64,000 bases of DNA. Origin: DASXUL01 sp036504855 (lineage in GTDB: Bacteria; Armatimonadota; DTGP01; JAKQQT01). Both the position numbers and the translations under genes were made by a program. Location of the stretch: contig DASXUL010000119.1 of the NCBI GenBank assembly GCA_036504855.1, forward strand, positions 20,689 through 84,688, read 5' to 3'. The notes under the pieces are model-generated. The model was not told where the DNA came from and ran no database searches. It saw nothing but the letters and a program-made list of their open reading frames with translations. This document shows, piece after piece, positions 32,755 to 41,406 of this stretch (positions are counted from its first letter, which is position 1; every line of letters starts with the position of its first letter).

Positions 32755-32853
32755 CAGTCATCAGTCATCAGTTGTCAGTTGTCAGTCATCAGTGCGGAGC
32801 CCGAGGGGCTGGATCTGAAGACTGAAGACTGATGACTGATGACTGACGACTAG
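32755..32853. repeat. Heptamer-built inverted repeat between rpoB and rpoC
   Basis: The left array 32755-32793 uses CAGTCAT and CAGTTGT heptamers. The right array 32816-32853 uses GACTGAA, GACTGAT and GACTGAC. They are imperfectly complementary around a GC-rich loop. A good GGAGG for rpoC lies just downstream. Confidence 0.85.
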
Positions 32854-32871
32854 CGTCTTCTGGAGGATGAT

Positions 32872-35800
32872 ATGGCGGAATCCAGGACATTCGAAAAGAT
32901 TCGCATAGGGCTGGCGTCACCGGAAGAGGTGCGCACGTGGTCCTTTGGCGAAGTGAAGAAGCCCGAGACCATCAACTACCGGACCTTTAAGCCGGAGCGC
33001 GATGGCCTGTTCTGTGAGCGCATCTTCGGCCCTGTAAAGGACTGGGAGTGCCACTGCGGGCGATATAAGAAGGTGAAGTTTAAGGGCATCGTGTGCGACC
33101 GTTGCGGCGTGGAAGTCACCCGCAGCAAGGTCCGACGAGAGCGCATGGGGCACATCGAGCTGTGCGCCCCCGTGTCGCACATCTGGTACCTGAAGGGCGT
33201 GCCGAGCCCCATGGCTCTGCTGCTCGACCTGTCGCCGCGCCCGCTGGAGAAGGTCATCTACTTCGGCTCCTACATCGTAACGGCGGTCGACAAAGAGCGC
33301 ATCAACCGCGTCTACCCGGACGCCACCACGGAGTGGGATAAGATCACCCAGTACGTGGCGGATGAGCTGGAAGAGCGCAAGAACGCGCCGCCTCCGGCGC
33401 CGGCCAATCCGAACAGCGTCACCATGGCGCTGGAGCCCGTGGATGACGAAACCCTCGTCGGCCGCATCGCCACGGACGCCGTCGTGGACCCGGAAACCGG
33501 CGAGATCATCGTGGAAGCCGGCGACGAACTGACCCAGGAATCGCTGGACGCGATGACCGAAGCCGGCATCGTTGAGCTGGAAGTGGCGGGCGACGAGCCG
33601 GCTCTTGAGCTGACCGCCGCGCCCCGCATGCTGGACGATATCGCGGGCGATGACCTGGACGCCGGCCTGGAGCTGATGCGCAAAGTCGAGAAGAAGGAAC
33701 TCCTCTCCGAAGAGCAGTTCCGTCAGCTCGAGCGCGTGGTTCACGTGCTGGCGAAGCGTTCCGGCGACAAAACCTACTACGACATCGTGCGCTCCGGCCT
33801 GGGCGCCTCCGCAGTGCGGGAGCTGCTCCGCGAGATCGATCTCGAGGCGCTGCTCCGTGAGCTGGAGACCGAGATCAGCCAGACCCAGGGCCCGCGTCGC
33901 CTCCGCGCCGTGAAGCGCATCGAGATTGTGCGCTCCTTCCTGGAGTCCAAGAGCCGGCCAGAATGGATGATCCTGGACGCGATCCCAGTCATCCCGCCGG
34001 AGCTTCGCCCTATGGTGCAGCTCGACGGCGGCCGCTTCGCTACCTCAGACCTGAACGACCTGTATCGCCGCATCATCAACCGCAACAACCGGCTGAAGAA
34101 GATTCAGGACATCAAGGCGCCTGAGAGCATCATCAACCACGAAAAGCGGCTCCTGCAGGAGGCCGTGGACGCGCTGATCGACAACGGCCGGCGCACCCGC
34201 CCGGTCGTCGGTTCGAATAACCGCCCGCTCCGCTCGCTCAGCGACATGCTGAAGGGCAAAGAAGGCCGGTTCCGCAAGAACCTGCTCGGCAAGCGCGTGG
34301 ACTACTCCGGCCGATCCGTCATCGTGGTGGGCCCCACGTTGAAGCTGAACCAGTGCGGTCTCCCCAAGGAGATGGCGCTGGAGCTCTTCAAGCCCTTTGT
34401 CATGAAGGCGCTTGTGGACGCCGGCTGCACGACGAACATCAAGACGGCCAAGCGCATGATCGACCGCGTGCGTCCCGAAGTCTGGGACGCCCTGGAGAAG
34501 GTTATCCAGGAGCACGTGGTGATGCTGAACCGCGCCCCCACCCTGCACCGCCTCGGCATCCAGGCGTTCCAGCCGATCCTCGTGGACGGCAAGGCCATCC
34601 GGGTTCACCCGTTGGTTTGCGCCGCCTTCGGCGCGGACTTCGACGGCGACCAGATGGCGGTTCACGTGCCCCTGTCGAGCATGGCGCAGGCGGAAGGCCA
34701 GTGCCTGATGCTCAGCACGCGCAACCTGTTCAAGCCGTCAGACGGCGCGCCCATCGTTGCGCCGATCCAGGACATCGTTCTCGGCCTCTACTACCTGACG
34801 CAGCACAACCCCAGCAAAAAGGGAGCCGGCCTGTTGTTCTCCTCCGTCGATGAGGCGGTGCTGGCTCACGAGACCGAACAGGTTCACCTGCACGCGCCGA
34901 TTACGGTGCGTGACGTGGATCCGGACGCGCTCATCGCCCGCTACACGGCGCGCTGTGAGGAACAGGGCGTCGAAGTGACCGCCCTGAACATCGCGCTGCT
35001 GGATCCGTCCAACCCGGAACTGGCGGATATCGTGGCCCGCTGCCCGAAGCGCCTCTACGAAACCACCATGGGGCGGCTGCTGATCAGCCGGATCATGCCG
35101 TGGATGATGCGTTACCCGTCAAAGCGCAACGAAGCCAAGAACCGCAAGGGCGTTGTGGATACCGAGCAGGACAAGAAGGCCATCTCGGCCATGATCCGCG
35201 ACACCTACGAGGACTACGGAGCCCAGAGGACCATCGAGCTTCTTGACGACGTGAAGCAGAACGGCTTCACCTACGCCACCAAGTCCGGTCTTTCCATCTC
35301 GCTCACCGATATGGATGAACCAGCCTCCCGCGAAACGATCATCCAGAACGCCGAAAAGCGCGTGGCGGACATCAACCGGATGTATCGCCGCGGCGCCATC
35401 ACGGCGGGTGAACGCGAAGGCCAGGTTCTGGAAGCGTGGACGGGGGCCTCGGCCGCCATCGGAAACGCGATTCTGGACACCATCGGCAAAGAGAACCCGC
35501 TCTTCATGATGACCAACTCCGGCGCGCGCGGTTCGAAGACCCAGATCGTGCAGCTCTCCGGAATGCGCGGCCTCATGTCCGACCCGTTCGGCGGCATCAT
35601 CGAAGAACTGCCGATCAAGTCGAACTTCCATCGCGGCCTGAACATCCTGGAATACTTCGTGTCCACGCACGGCCAACGCAAGGGCCTGGCGGACACGGCG
35701 CTGCGCACCGCGGACGCCGGGTACCTCACCCGACGCCTCGTGGACGTGGCCCAGGACGTTATCGTGCGGCAGATCGACTGCGGCACCAGCCGCGGCATCT

Positions 35801-37980
35801 TCGTCAGCGCCATTACCGAGGCGGGCGACATCATTGAGCGACTGAGCGACCGCATTCGCGGGCGCATCGCCCTCGATGACATCGTTCATCCGAAGACCGG
35901 CGAAGTGCTCGCGGCGATCAACACCGAGATCACGGACCTGCAGGCCCGCGATATCGAAGCGGCCGGCATCACCCGCATCGGCCTGCGAAGCCCGCTCACT
36001 TGTGAGCTTCGCCAGGGCATCTGCGCCAACTGCTACGGCCGCGATATGGCCACGGCGAAACCGGTTGAAGTGGGCACCGCGGTGGGCATCATCGCCGCCC
36101 AGTCCATCGGCGAACCAGGCACGCAGTTGACGATGAGAACGTTCCACACCGGCGGCGTCGCCGGGAAGAACATCGTGGGCGTCGCCAACGTGAAGCAGAA
36201 GAAGCAGGAAGCCCTCCGCGAGCTGCACGCCGACATCGAACGCGGCCACGTTTCCCTTGAGGACGCGTCGGCCACCGCCACCGTGGGCTCCGCGGCCTCC
36301 GATCGCGAACGCAGCCGCGCCGTTCAGGCAATGCTGAAGGTTCTCGAAGAGCAGGTCGGCGGCCTCCTGCGCGTCGTCGAACTGGTGGAAGGTCGAAAGC
36401 CGAAGGGCCAGGCCATTATCACCGAGGTCGACGGCGTTGTGGTGGACATTGAGCAGAAGGGTTCACGCCGCGTCATCATCCACAGCCCGCTGGACTTGAA
36501 GGTGGGCGAAAGCATCAATGGCAAGGTACTCGGAGAACCCGTGTTGGACCCGACAGCCGAGGTGAAGACCGCGGTGCTGGTCGGCCGCACGCTCGCCGAG
36601 TCCGTGACCGACCCGCGCACCGGCGACATTCTGCTGGAAGCCGGCGCCGTGTTAACAGACGCCAACCTGGCCGATATGCAGGACCGCAAGGTCGTGCTGA
36701 TCAGCCTGGTGAACATGGACCCCGCGAAGAAGCCGGAATCCGTGAAGGCGGACGGCATCAAGCCGCTGGCCGGCCTCACGCTGGCCACGGACGTGGTGAA
36801 TGAGAAGACGGGCGAACTGGTGCTGAAGGCGCAGGCCAAGCCGCTGACCTCCGAAGAGGTAGACGTCATCGCCGCTTCCGGCGTGACGAGCATCCTCGTG
36901 CGTCCGCTGCTGTTCCGCGGCGGCGACGAGATCAATGACAAGGCGTCGAAATCGCTGTTCAGCCACAAGGTGCCGAACATCGTGGTGCGCTACAGCCACC
37001 TCGTCCCCTACCGCGGCGCGCTGGAAGTGAAAATGGGCGATACCGTGAAGGCGGGCGACCGCCTGACGGAAGGCCCGCTCGACCCGGATCGCGTGTTGGA
37101 GCTCCAGGGCATCAACGGCGTTCAGGACTACATGGTGAAGGAAGTCCAATCCGTCTACAAGAGCCAGGGCGTGGACATCAATGACAAGCACATTGAAGTC
37201 ATCGTCCGCCAGATGCTCAAGAAGATGAAGATCACGGATCCCGGCGCCACTCTATTCCTGCCTGGCCAGATGGTGGACAAGTTCGAGTTCGAGGATTCGA
37301 ACAAGCCCATCCGCGATGACGTGGAGGCCTGGACGGCCGAACGCGTTCAGGAACTGAAGGCCAAGCTGAAAGGCACGCCGGCCGCAGGCGACGAGTTCCT
37401 GCTGGACCGCGTGGTGCGCCGCGTACACGGCGATCGCAAGATCCAGAATCTGGAAGAGCACCGTGAGCTGCCGCATCCGTCCGATCCTTCGGCCGGTATC
37501 GACGTGCCCGCCGTTATCAAGGCCGCCGATTCCGTGCTGAGCGAGTGGATGGAGGCCAACGGCGAGCCGCCGTACGAGGCGACCGCCGAGTGGTTGCTCC
37601 TGGGCATCACGGAGGCATCGCTGGCCACTGACTCTTTCCTGTCCGCCGCTTCGTTCCAGAAGACCACCAAGGTCCTGGCCGACGCAGCGGTGCGGGGCAA
37701 GAAGGATAACCTGGTGGGGCTCAAGGAGAACGTCATCATCGGGCGGCTCATCCCGGCCGGAACCGGCCTGGAAGCCTACCACGACATGAAGGTGGGCGGC
37801 GAACAGCAGCGCAACATCCTGCGCCGCGAGCCCGCCCGCGTTCGGGTGGATACCAGCATCGACGAGATGGTGGCCCAACTCCGCAGCCAGCAGCCCGAGC
37901 CGGTCTCTGAGACCGAACTCGAAGCGGCCGGCATGTCGGTGGATGACGGCATGAAGAGCGACTACGAGCCGGAGGTCTAG
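32872..37980 (+). CDS. rpoC: RNA polymerase beta-prime subunit, with altered catalytic motif and inserts
   Basis: The 1702-residue protein has the N-terminal zinc site (CHCGRYKK...CDRCGVEVT), the second zinc cluster (CELRQGICANCYG) and the trigger loop TQLTMRTFH (T1084-H1092). The catalytic loop reads G587-ADFDGD instead of the almost universal NADFDGD; the three metal-binding aspartates (589, 591, 593) are kept. A conserved NFREGL reads NFHRGL (918-923). Four related segments of about 45 residues with a DP-x-TGE-I core lie near 196-239, 995-1042, 1236-1280 and 1299-1346. They look like barrel-sandwich-type repeats, some of them inserts. The last 60 residues are variable. It follows rpoB across a repeat. 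Confidence 0.98.
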   Translation: MAESRTFEKIRIGLASPEEVRTWSFGEVKKPETINYRTFKPERDGLFCERIFGPVKDWECHCGRYKKVKFKGIVCDRCGVEVTRSKVRRERMGHIELCAPVSHIWYLKGVPSPMALLLDLSPRPLEKVIYFGSYIVTAVDKERINRVYPDATTEWDKITQYVADELEERKNAPPPAPANPNSVTMALEPVDDETLVGRIATDAVVDPETGEIIVEAGDELTQESLDAMTEAGIVELEVAGDEPALELTAAPRMLDDIAGDDLDAGLELMRKVEKKELLSEEQFRQLERVVHVLAKRSGDKTYYDIVRSGLGASAVRELLREIDLEALLRELETEISQTQGPRRLRAVKRIEIVRSFLESKSRPEWMILDAIPVIPPELRPMVQLDGGRFATSDLNDLYRRIINRNNRLKKIQDIKAPESIINHEKRLLQEAVDALIDNGRRTRPVVGSNNRPLRSLSDMLKGKEGRFRKNLLGKRVDYSGRSVIVVGPTLKLNQCGLPKEMALELFKPFVMKALVDAGCTTNIKTAKRMIDRVRPEVWDALEKVIQEHVVMLNRAPTLHRLGIQAFQPILVDGKAIRVHPLVCAAFGADFDGDQMAVHVPLSSMAQAEGQCLMLSTRNLFKPSDGAPIVAPIQDIVLGLYYLTQHNPSKKGAGLLFSSVDEAVLAHETEQVHLHAPITVRDVDPDALIARYTARCEEQGVEVTALNIALLDPSNPELADIVARCPKRLYETTMGRLLISRIMPWMMRYPSKRNEAKNRKGVVDTEQDKKAISAMIRDTYEDYGAQRTIELLDDVKQNGFTYATKSGLSISLTDMDEPASRETIIQNAEKRVADINRMYRRGAITAGEREGQVLEAWTGASAAIGNAILDTIGKENPLFMMTNSGARGSKTQIVQLSGMRGLMSDPFGGIIEELPIKSNFHRGLNILEYFVSTHGQRKGLADTALRTADAGYLTRRLVDVAQDVIVRQIDCGTSRGIFVSAITEAGDIIERLSDRIRGRIALDDIVHPKTGEVLAAINTEITDLQARDIEAAGITRIGLRSPLTCELRQGICANCYGRDMATAKPVEVGTAVGIIAAQSIGEPGTQLTMRTFHTGGVAGKNIVGVANVKQKKQEALRELHADIERGHVSLEDASATATVGSAASDRERSRAVQAMLKVLEEQVGGLLRVVELVEGRKPKGQAIITEVDGVVVDIEQKGSRRVIIHSPLDLKVGESINGKVLGEPVLDPTAEVKTAVLVGRTLAESVTDPRTGDILLEAGAVLTDANLADMQDRKVVLISLVNMDPAKKPESVKADGIKPLAGLTLATDVVNEKTGELVLKAQAKPLTSEEVDVIAASGVTSILVRPLLFRGGDEINDKASKSLFSHKVPNIVVRYSHLVPYRGALEVKMGDTVKAGDRLTEGPLDPDRVLELQGINGVQDYMVKEVQSVYKSQGVDINDKHIEVIVRQMLKKMKITDPGATLFLPGQMVDKFEFEDSNKPIRDDVEAWTAERVQELKAKLKGTPAAGDEFLLDRVVRRVHGDRKIQNLEEHRELPHPSDPSAGIDVPAVIKAADSVLSEWMEANGEPPYEATAEWLLLGITEASLATDSFLSAASFQKTTKVLADAAVRGKKDNLVGLKENVIIGRLIPAGTGLEAYHDMKVGGEQQRNILRREPARVRVDTSIDEMVAQLRSQQPEPVSETELEAAGMSVDDGMKSDYEPEV

Positions 37981-37990
37981 CCGGCGCAGA

Positions 37991-38016
37991 TGGCCGCCCG
38001 CTTCCGCGGGCGGCCA
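37991..38016 (+). terminator. Hairpin after rpoC
   Basis: TGGCCGCCCGC (37991-38001) pairs perfectly with GCGGGCGGCCA (38006-38016) around TTCC. The base of the stem overlaps the start of the large palindrome, so the two structures compete or stack. No T-run follows. Confidence 0.7.
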
Positions 38017-38084
38017 ATCCATACAAAACAGCAGACAGGCTCAGAGATATCTCTGAGCCTGTCTGCTGTTTTGTATGGATTGGC
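38013..38084. repeat. 72-bp perfect palindrome
   Basis: Bases 38013-38048 are the exact reverse complement of 38049-38084, with no spacer and no mismatch. The centre is GAGAT|ATCTC. As RNA it would form a very long hairpin with TGTTTTG in its descending arm, able to stop transcription from either side. It lies between rpoC and a small membrane gene. Confidence 0.9.
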
Positions 38085-38146
38085 ACGTGGCTTGCCTCAA
38101 TAAAGGGGAGGCTCCGCTCGCGAAGGGCGGTCCGGTGGAGGGGTGG

Positions 38147-38467
38147 ATGTCGCCACGGTCGTTATTCGCGTGCTACGTGTTTCTCAGCGTGGTGGACTTC
38201 GCTGCCACGGTTTTCCTCGTAACCAACGGGTACGCTGATGAAGCGAACCCTCTCATCTGCGGATTTGCCGCTCGGTTTTCGTCGTTCACCTTGGCGCTGG
38301 GCATCTATAAGCTGGCGTCCCTCACCGCAGTCTCATGCTTGCTTCGCCTGGTGCACCGCCACAACCCCGTCATGTCGCGCGCGTTACTGGGCTTCGCGAA
38401 CGTGTTGATGCTGGCCCTCGGCGTCTGGCACGTAGCCTGCATCCGGATGGCCCTCGCGGCCGCCTGA
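38147..38467 (+). CDS. DUF5658-like small membrane protein
   Basis: The 106-residue product has three hydrophobic helices (about 5-25, 42-62, 80-100) and the pattern LSVVDFAATVFLVTNGYADEANPLICGF, which fits DUF5658 (aspartate in helix 1, then G-x-x-EANP). The start at 38147 is preferred to a longer frame reaching into the palindrome, because GGAGGGG is just upstream. The function of the family is unknown. It is convergent with the MglA operon. Confidence 0.75.
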   Translation: MSPRSLFACYVFLSVVDFAATVFLVTNGYADEANPLICGFAARFSSFTLALGIYKLASLTAVSCLLRLVHRHNPVMSRALLGFANVLMLALGVWHVACIRMALAAA

Positions 38468-38475
38468 GCGACAGC

Positions 38476-38868
38476 CTACTTCGGCGGCATGTAATAGAAG
38501 CCGGCGATTGAGAGCTCGCGCTTCAGCAGAGGTTGTTGGCGCGGGGCCGCCGCGGCCTGGTCACCCTCATCCATCAGCCGGGCCGCCTCCAGCAAGAGGT
38601 TCTGCGTAGCGGTGGTGATGGTGTGCGGGCAGGCGGCGTTTCCGCCCTCCCACGTGAAGGAGCCCCCTTCGCGCGCCAGCAGGCGGAAAGCGGCGGGCTC
38701 GCCCTGTTCGCCGGCGAACGTGGCGTGCACAACCTCGCCCTCCTGGACGAACATCCGGCCGCTGGTGCCGCGCCAGAAGACGGTTACCACGCCCGTCTTG
38801 CGTCCCCAGTTCATCAGTTGCAGCAGTTCCAACAACGTTACGTCCGTCAATGATCCGCTGATTCCCAC
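38476..38868 (-). CDS. DUF4388 (PatA N-terminal-like) protein
   Basis: The 130-residue protein begins MGISGSLTDVTLLELLQLMNWGRKTGVVTV, then GRMFVQEGEVVHATFAGEQGEPAAFRLLAREGGSF as separate blocks; both are typical of DUF4388, which is found in response-regulator and motility proteins such as PatA. The start is GTG, with GAGGGAG 5 bases or so upstream. It is the last gene of the MglA/roadblock operon, 76 bases after the preceding gene, with a fragment of the heptamer repeat between. Confidence 0.85.
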   Translation of the reverse strand: MGISGSLTDVTLLELLQLMNWGRKTGVVTVFWRGTSGRMFVQEGEVVHATFAGEQGEPAAFRLLAREGGSFTWEGGNAACPHTITTATQNLLLEAARLMDEGDQAAAAPRQQPLLKRELSIAGFYYMPPK

Positions 38869-38886
38869 GTGGATCTCCCTCTATCT

Positions 38887-38909
38887 AGTCGTCAGTTGTC
38901 ATCCATCAG
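38887..38909. repeat. Fragment of the heptamer repeat
   Basis: A single arm (AGTCGTCAGTTGTCATCCAT and three more bases) without a partner arm. It lies between two genes of the MglA operon. Confidence 0.6.
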
Positions 38910-38944
38910 GGAGACGGAATACCGCAACTGGCGGAAAACGATCT

Positions 38945-39337
38945 CTACACCAGTTGGAGTACTTCCTCGGCGGCGCGCTGAACGTCTACGGCAACGAGGC
39001 CCAGCGTTGCGCCCTTCTCTAGAACGGCGGCCAGCACGGCGTCTCCCGGTCCGCCGGCGATGATGAAGTCATGATCGGCCCCCTGGATGACCATCTGTCG
39101 CATTCGGCCCTGCTTCAGCAGGCGCGCCACCTTGCGGGCCTGTCCCAGAAGCGCCGCGGCGGAGGCGGCCACCATCTCCTCGTCTACACCGATGCGGGAA
39201 ACCGCGCTCACTGGCAGGCCGTCGGCAGTCAGCACGAAGGCGGCGAGGATCTCCGGCAGGCCGTGGCGAAGGCGGCGCAACCTCTGCGTCACGCGGTCGG
39301 CAGTGGAGTCAGTGTCCACAAATGCGCCGACGCTCAT
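38945..39337 (-). CDS. Roadblock/LC7 domain protein
   Basis: The 130-residue protein has a roadblock-type pattern: LRHGLPEILAAFVLTADGLPVSAV, then MVAASAAALLGQARKVARLL and a beta-rich end. Proteins of this kind, such as MglB, regulate the MglA GTPase. The ATG overlaps the stop of the upstream gene by four bases (ATGA), with GGGGGTGG as ribosome site. It is the third of at least three roadblock-like genes in the operon. Confidence 0.82.
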   Translation of the reverse strand: MSVGAFVDTDSTADRVTQRLRRLRHGLPEILAAFVLTADGLPVSAVSRIGVDEEMVAASAAALLGQARKVARLLKQGRMRQMVIQGADHDFIIAGGPGDAVLAAVLEKGATLGLVAVDVQRAAEEVLQLV

Positions 39338-39816
39338 TTTTCCACCCCCAGAACGCGGTCCAGTTCGGCGGCCACAGTGCCGTGCATGTCATCGCCGAAG
39401 TTCAGCGGCGGCAGGTGCGGCGCCTCCAACAGCGAGGCCAGAGCATCCACAGACTGGGCGGCCACGAGGCGGATCAGGCCGATGGTGGTGCGGTCGTCGA
39501 ACACGCTCATGAGGATGGCGCGGCTTCCGACGAGCGAGAAGTGGATGTGATCGTGGGTTCCCTGGTGGAAGAGGACCGAGAACTCCGGCTCGCCCAGCAG
39601 ACGCGCGATCTCCTGCGTTGAGGCGATGGCGCCGGCCGTGAGCGCCGATAGCGATACGGTGTCCAAGTTCTGGGTGAAACCTTGCTTGGCCAGCATCTGG
39701 CCATCGCGATCCACGAGGATCGCGCACTTGCCCTGCGATTCGCGCAGGAACGACTTCAGGCAGTCGTTGATACGGGTGTATTCGGCTTCGCCGATGACAA
39801 TGTCCTGGTAGTTCAT
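39334..39816 (-). CDS. Roadblock/LC7 (MglB-like) protein
   Basis: The 160-residue protein has an N-terminal helix, then FLRESQGKCAILVDRDGQMLAKQG, SLSALTAGAIASTQEIARLLGE and FHQGTHDHIHFSLVG, closely following the MglB pattern. MglB is the GTPase-activating partner of MglA in Myxococcus and Thermus. This is the best MglB candidate here. It overlaps both neighbours by four bases, so the three genes are translationally coupled. Confidence 0.88.
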   Translation of the reverse strand: MNYQDIVIGEAEYTRINDCLKSFLRESQGKCAILVDRDGQMLAKQGFTQNLDTVSLSALTAGAIASTQEIARLLGEPEFSVLFHQGTHDHIHFSLVGSRAILMSVFDDRTTIGLIRLVAAQSVDALASLLEAPHLPPLNFGDDMHGTVAAELDRVLGVEK

Positions 39817-40769
39817 ACGGCCACCTCAAGAGATTCCTGGGATACGTGGACGGCGGATTCCATATCCTCCAACGCGATCCGTAACTGATTGGCCGCGGCC
39901 TCGAAGGCGCTCCGAATCAGCCCTGTGCTGGCATTCGGCGCCAACAGCGCGGCGAAGAGAAGATCGTCCGTAAGTTCTCGGGCAAGCAGAATCCCATCCT
40001 CCATCCGCAGCATCACGCTCTGCGTCGCCCCGCACAGCACCTGAGTGGACTCCTGGATGGCCATGAACGCGTGCCCCATCAGCGGGGCTACCACCTCGGC
40101 GTCCAGGCCGCCCTCCAGGGCCGCAACGACGAAGCCGTCTTTGCTGGTGACGGCGGCCATCTGGATGTCCGGCGCGGCTGCCTGAAAACCTTCCAGGGCG
40201 GCCGTCATTTTGGCGTGGAGGGCCATCTCCGGAAGGATGCCGAGCGCCGGCGCCGATTCAGGCGATCGCCGGATGATTTCGGCGATCCCGGGTATCGCCT
40301 TCTGGAGCGCCGCGCGCGCTGGAACCGGATTCGCGGCGATGCCAAGCATCGCCCACATCTCTTCTTCCACGGCGAACCGCCGAAGCACCAGGAAAGCGTT
40401 GTCCCAATTTAACACAAACTCTACGGCTTCGTGCGCGTCCTTATCCGCGGGAACGTCCAGGTTATACGCGGCGCCGGCGGCTGCGCCTTCCACGGTGGAC
40501 TTGATGTAGGCCAGTGAGTCGCTGCGATACTCGAAGCGCATTGTCTTCTCGGAGAAGAAGCGCAAGAGCATCTGGCGGTCCTCAAAGGCCCGCGAGAGGA
40601 GCGCGGGGATGGAGGCAAGCTGGTCCGGGGCTGCCGCGTCTCCCACGAAGGCCCAGGGGAGGCCTTGCGCGTCTGCCAACGCCACCACGCGGAACTGGCC
40701 CGCGGATGCCACCGCGGTCAGCGCGTTCTTCAACGCGGCATGGAGTTCAGTTGTCTGTGCAGCGGACAT
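39813..40769 (-). CDS. Two-part roadblock-like protein
   Basis: The 318-residue product has two regions that each look roadblock-like: about 8-100 (FRVVALADAQGLPWAFVGDA...LSRAFEDRQMLLRFF) and about 195-300 (IQMAAVTSKDGFVVAALEGG...LMGHAFMAIQESTQVL). The linker is acidic and helical. The likeness is weaker than for its neighbours. It starts 30 bases after the mglA stop and overlaps the next gene. A fused roadblock pair could mimic an MglB homodimer. Confidence 0.7.
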   Translation of the reverse strand: MSAAQTTELHAALKNALTAVASAGQFRVVALADAQGLPWAFVGDAAAPDQLASIPALLSRAFEDRQMLLRFFSEKTMRFEYRSDSLAYIKSTVEGAAAGAAYNLDVPADKDAHEAVEFVLNWDNAFLVLRRFAVEEEMWAMLGIAANPVPARAALQKAIPGIAEIIRRSPESAPALGILPEMALHAKMTAALEGFQAAAPDIQMAAVTSKDGFVVAALEGGLDAEVVAPLMGHAFMAIQESTQVLCGATQSVMLRMEDGILLARELTDDLLFAALLAPNASTGLIRSAFEAAANQLRIALEDMESAVHVSQESLEVAV

Positions 40770-40799
40770 AATAGGTTCCTGACGATTGCTTGTGGAGCG

Positions 40800-41378
40800 T
40801 CAAACCGCTCTCAGTAGCACGCTCTTACTGATAGACTTCAGGGTGTTCACCACGCCCTCTCCGGAGGCCGCGATGCTGCTGTGCCAGTGACGCCCCTCCG
40901 GGTTGAGTAGTTTCTGCAAGTAGTCCACGGGCGCCACGTTTGGGAGGTCTCGCTTGTTGTACTGGATCACCACCGGCATCTTCCCAGGGTCGTACCCGTG
41001 CTCGGTGAGGTCCACAACCAGGCTCTGCCACGACTCCAGGTTCTCGCGCATCCGGTCCCACTGGGAATCCACCACGAACACTACCCCATCGGCGCCGCGG
41101 AGCACGATCTTTCGCGTGGCGCTGTAAAACGACTGCCCCGGCGTTGTGTACACCTGGAACCGGGCTCGCAGCCCGTTGATGGCGCCCAGGTCTACCGGCA
41201 GGAAATCGAAGAACAGCGTACGGTCCTGCTGGGTGGCCAGGCTCACGAGGTTGCCCTTAGCCGACCCCGGCAGGAGGCCGTGGATCACCTGGAGATTGGT
41301 GGTCTTGCCGCACATGCCGCAGCCGTAGTAGACGATCTTGTAACTGATTTCCTTCAGGGCGTAGTTGATGGTGGCCAT
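40800..41378 (-). CDS. mglA: MglA-type small Ras-like GTPase
   Basis: MglA sets cell polarity and controls type IV pili or gliding machinery. The 192-residue protein has the P-loop GCGMCGKT (19-26), where a proline is usual at the second position. It has FFDFLPVDLG, the switch II text TTPGQSFYSATRKIVLRGADGVVFVVDSQ and the base-recognition motif NKRD. These are close to the Myxococcus MglA pattern, including the intrinsic Arg-type region after switch II. It is the core of a seven-gene minus-strand operon with several roadblock partners. Confidence 0.93.
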   Translation of the reverse strand: MATINYALKEISYKIVYYGCGMCGKTTNLQVIHGLLPGSAKGNLVSLATQQDRTLFFDFLPVDLGAINGLRARFQVYTTPGQSFYSATRKIVLRGADGVVFVVDSQWDRMRENLESWQSLVVDLTEHGYDPGKMPVVIQYNKRDLPNVAPVDYLQKLLNPEGRHWHSSIAASGEGVVNTLKSISKSVLLRAV

Positions 41379-41406
41379 AGGTTCGTGCGTTCCTGCTGCC
41401 GCTAGT

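Noticed and set aside
32755..32853. Possible CRISPR-like array
   Set aside because: The units are only 7 bases with no spacers, and the two arrays are complementary, which is unlike a CRISPR.
38013..38084. Palindrome as an assembly fold-back artefact
   Set aside because: A fold-back chimera would continue with complementary sequence for long distances; here the flanks differ right after the palindrome and encode good genes on both sides. Raw reads would settle it.
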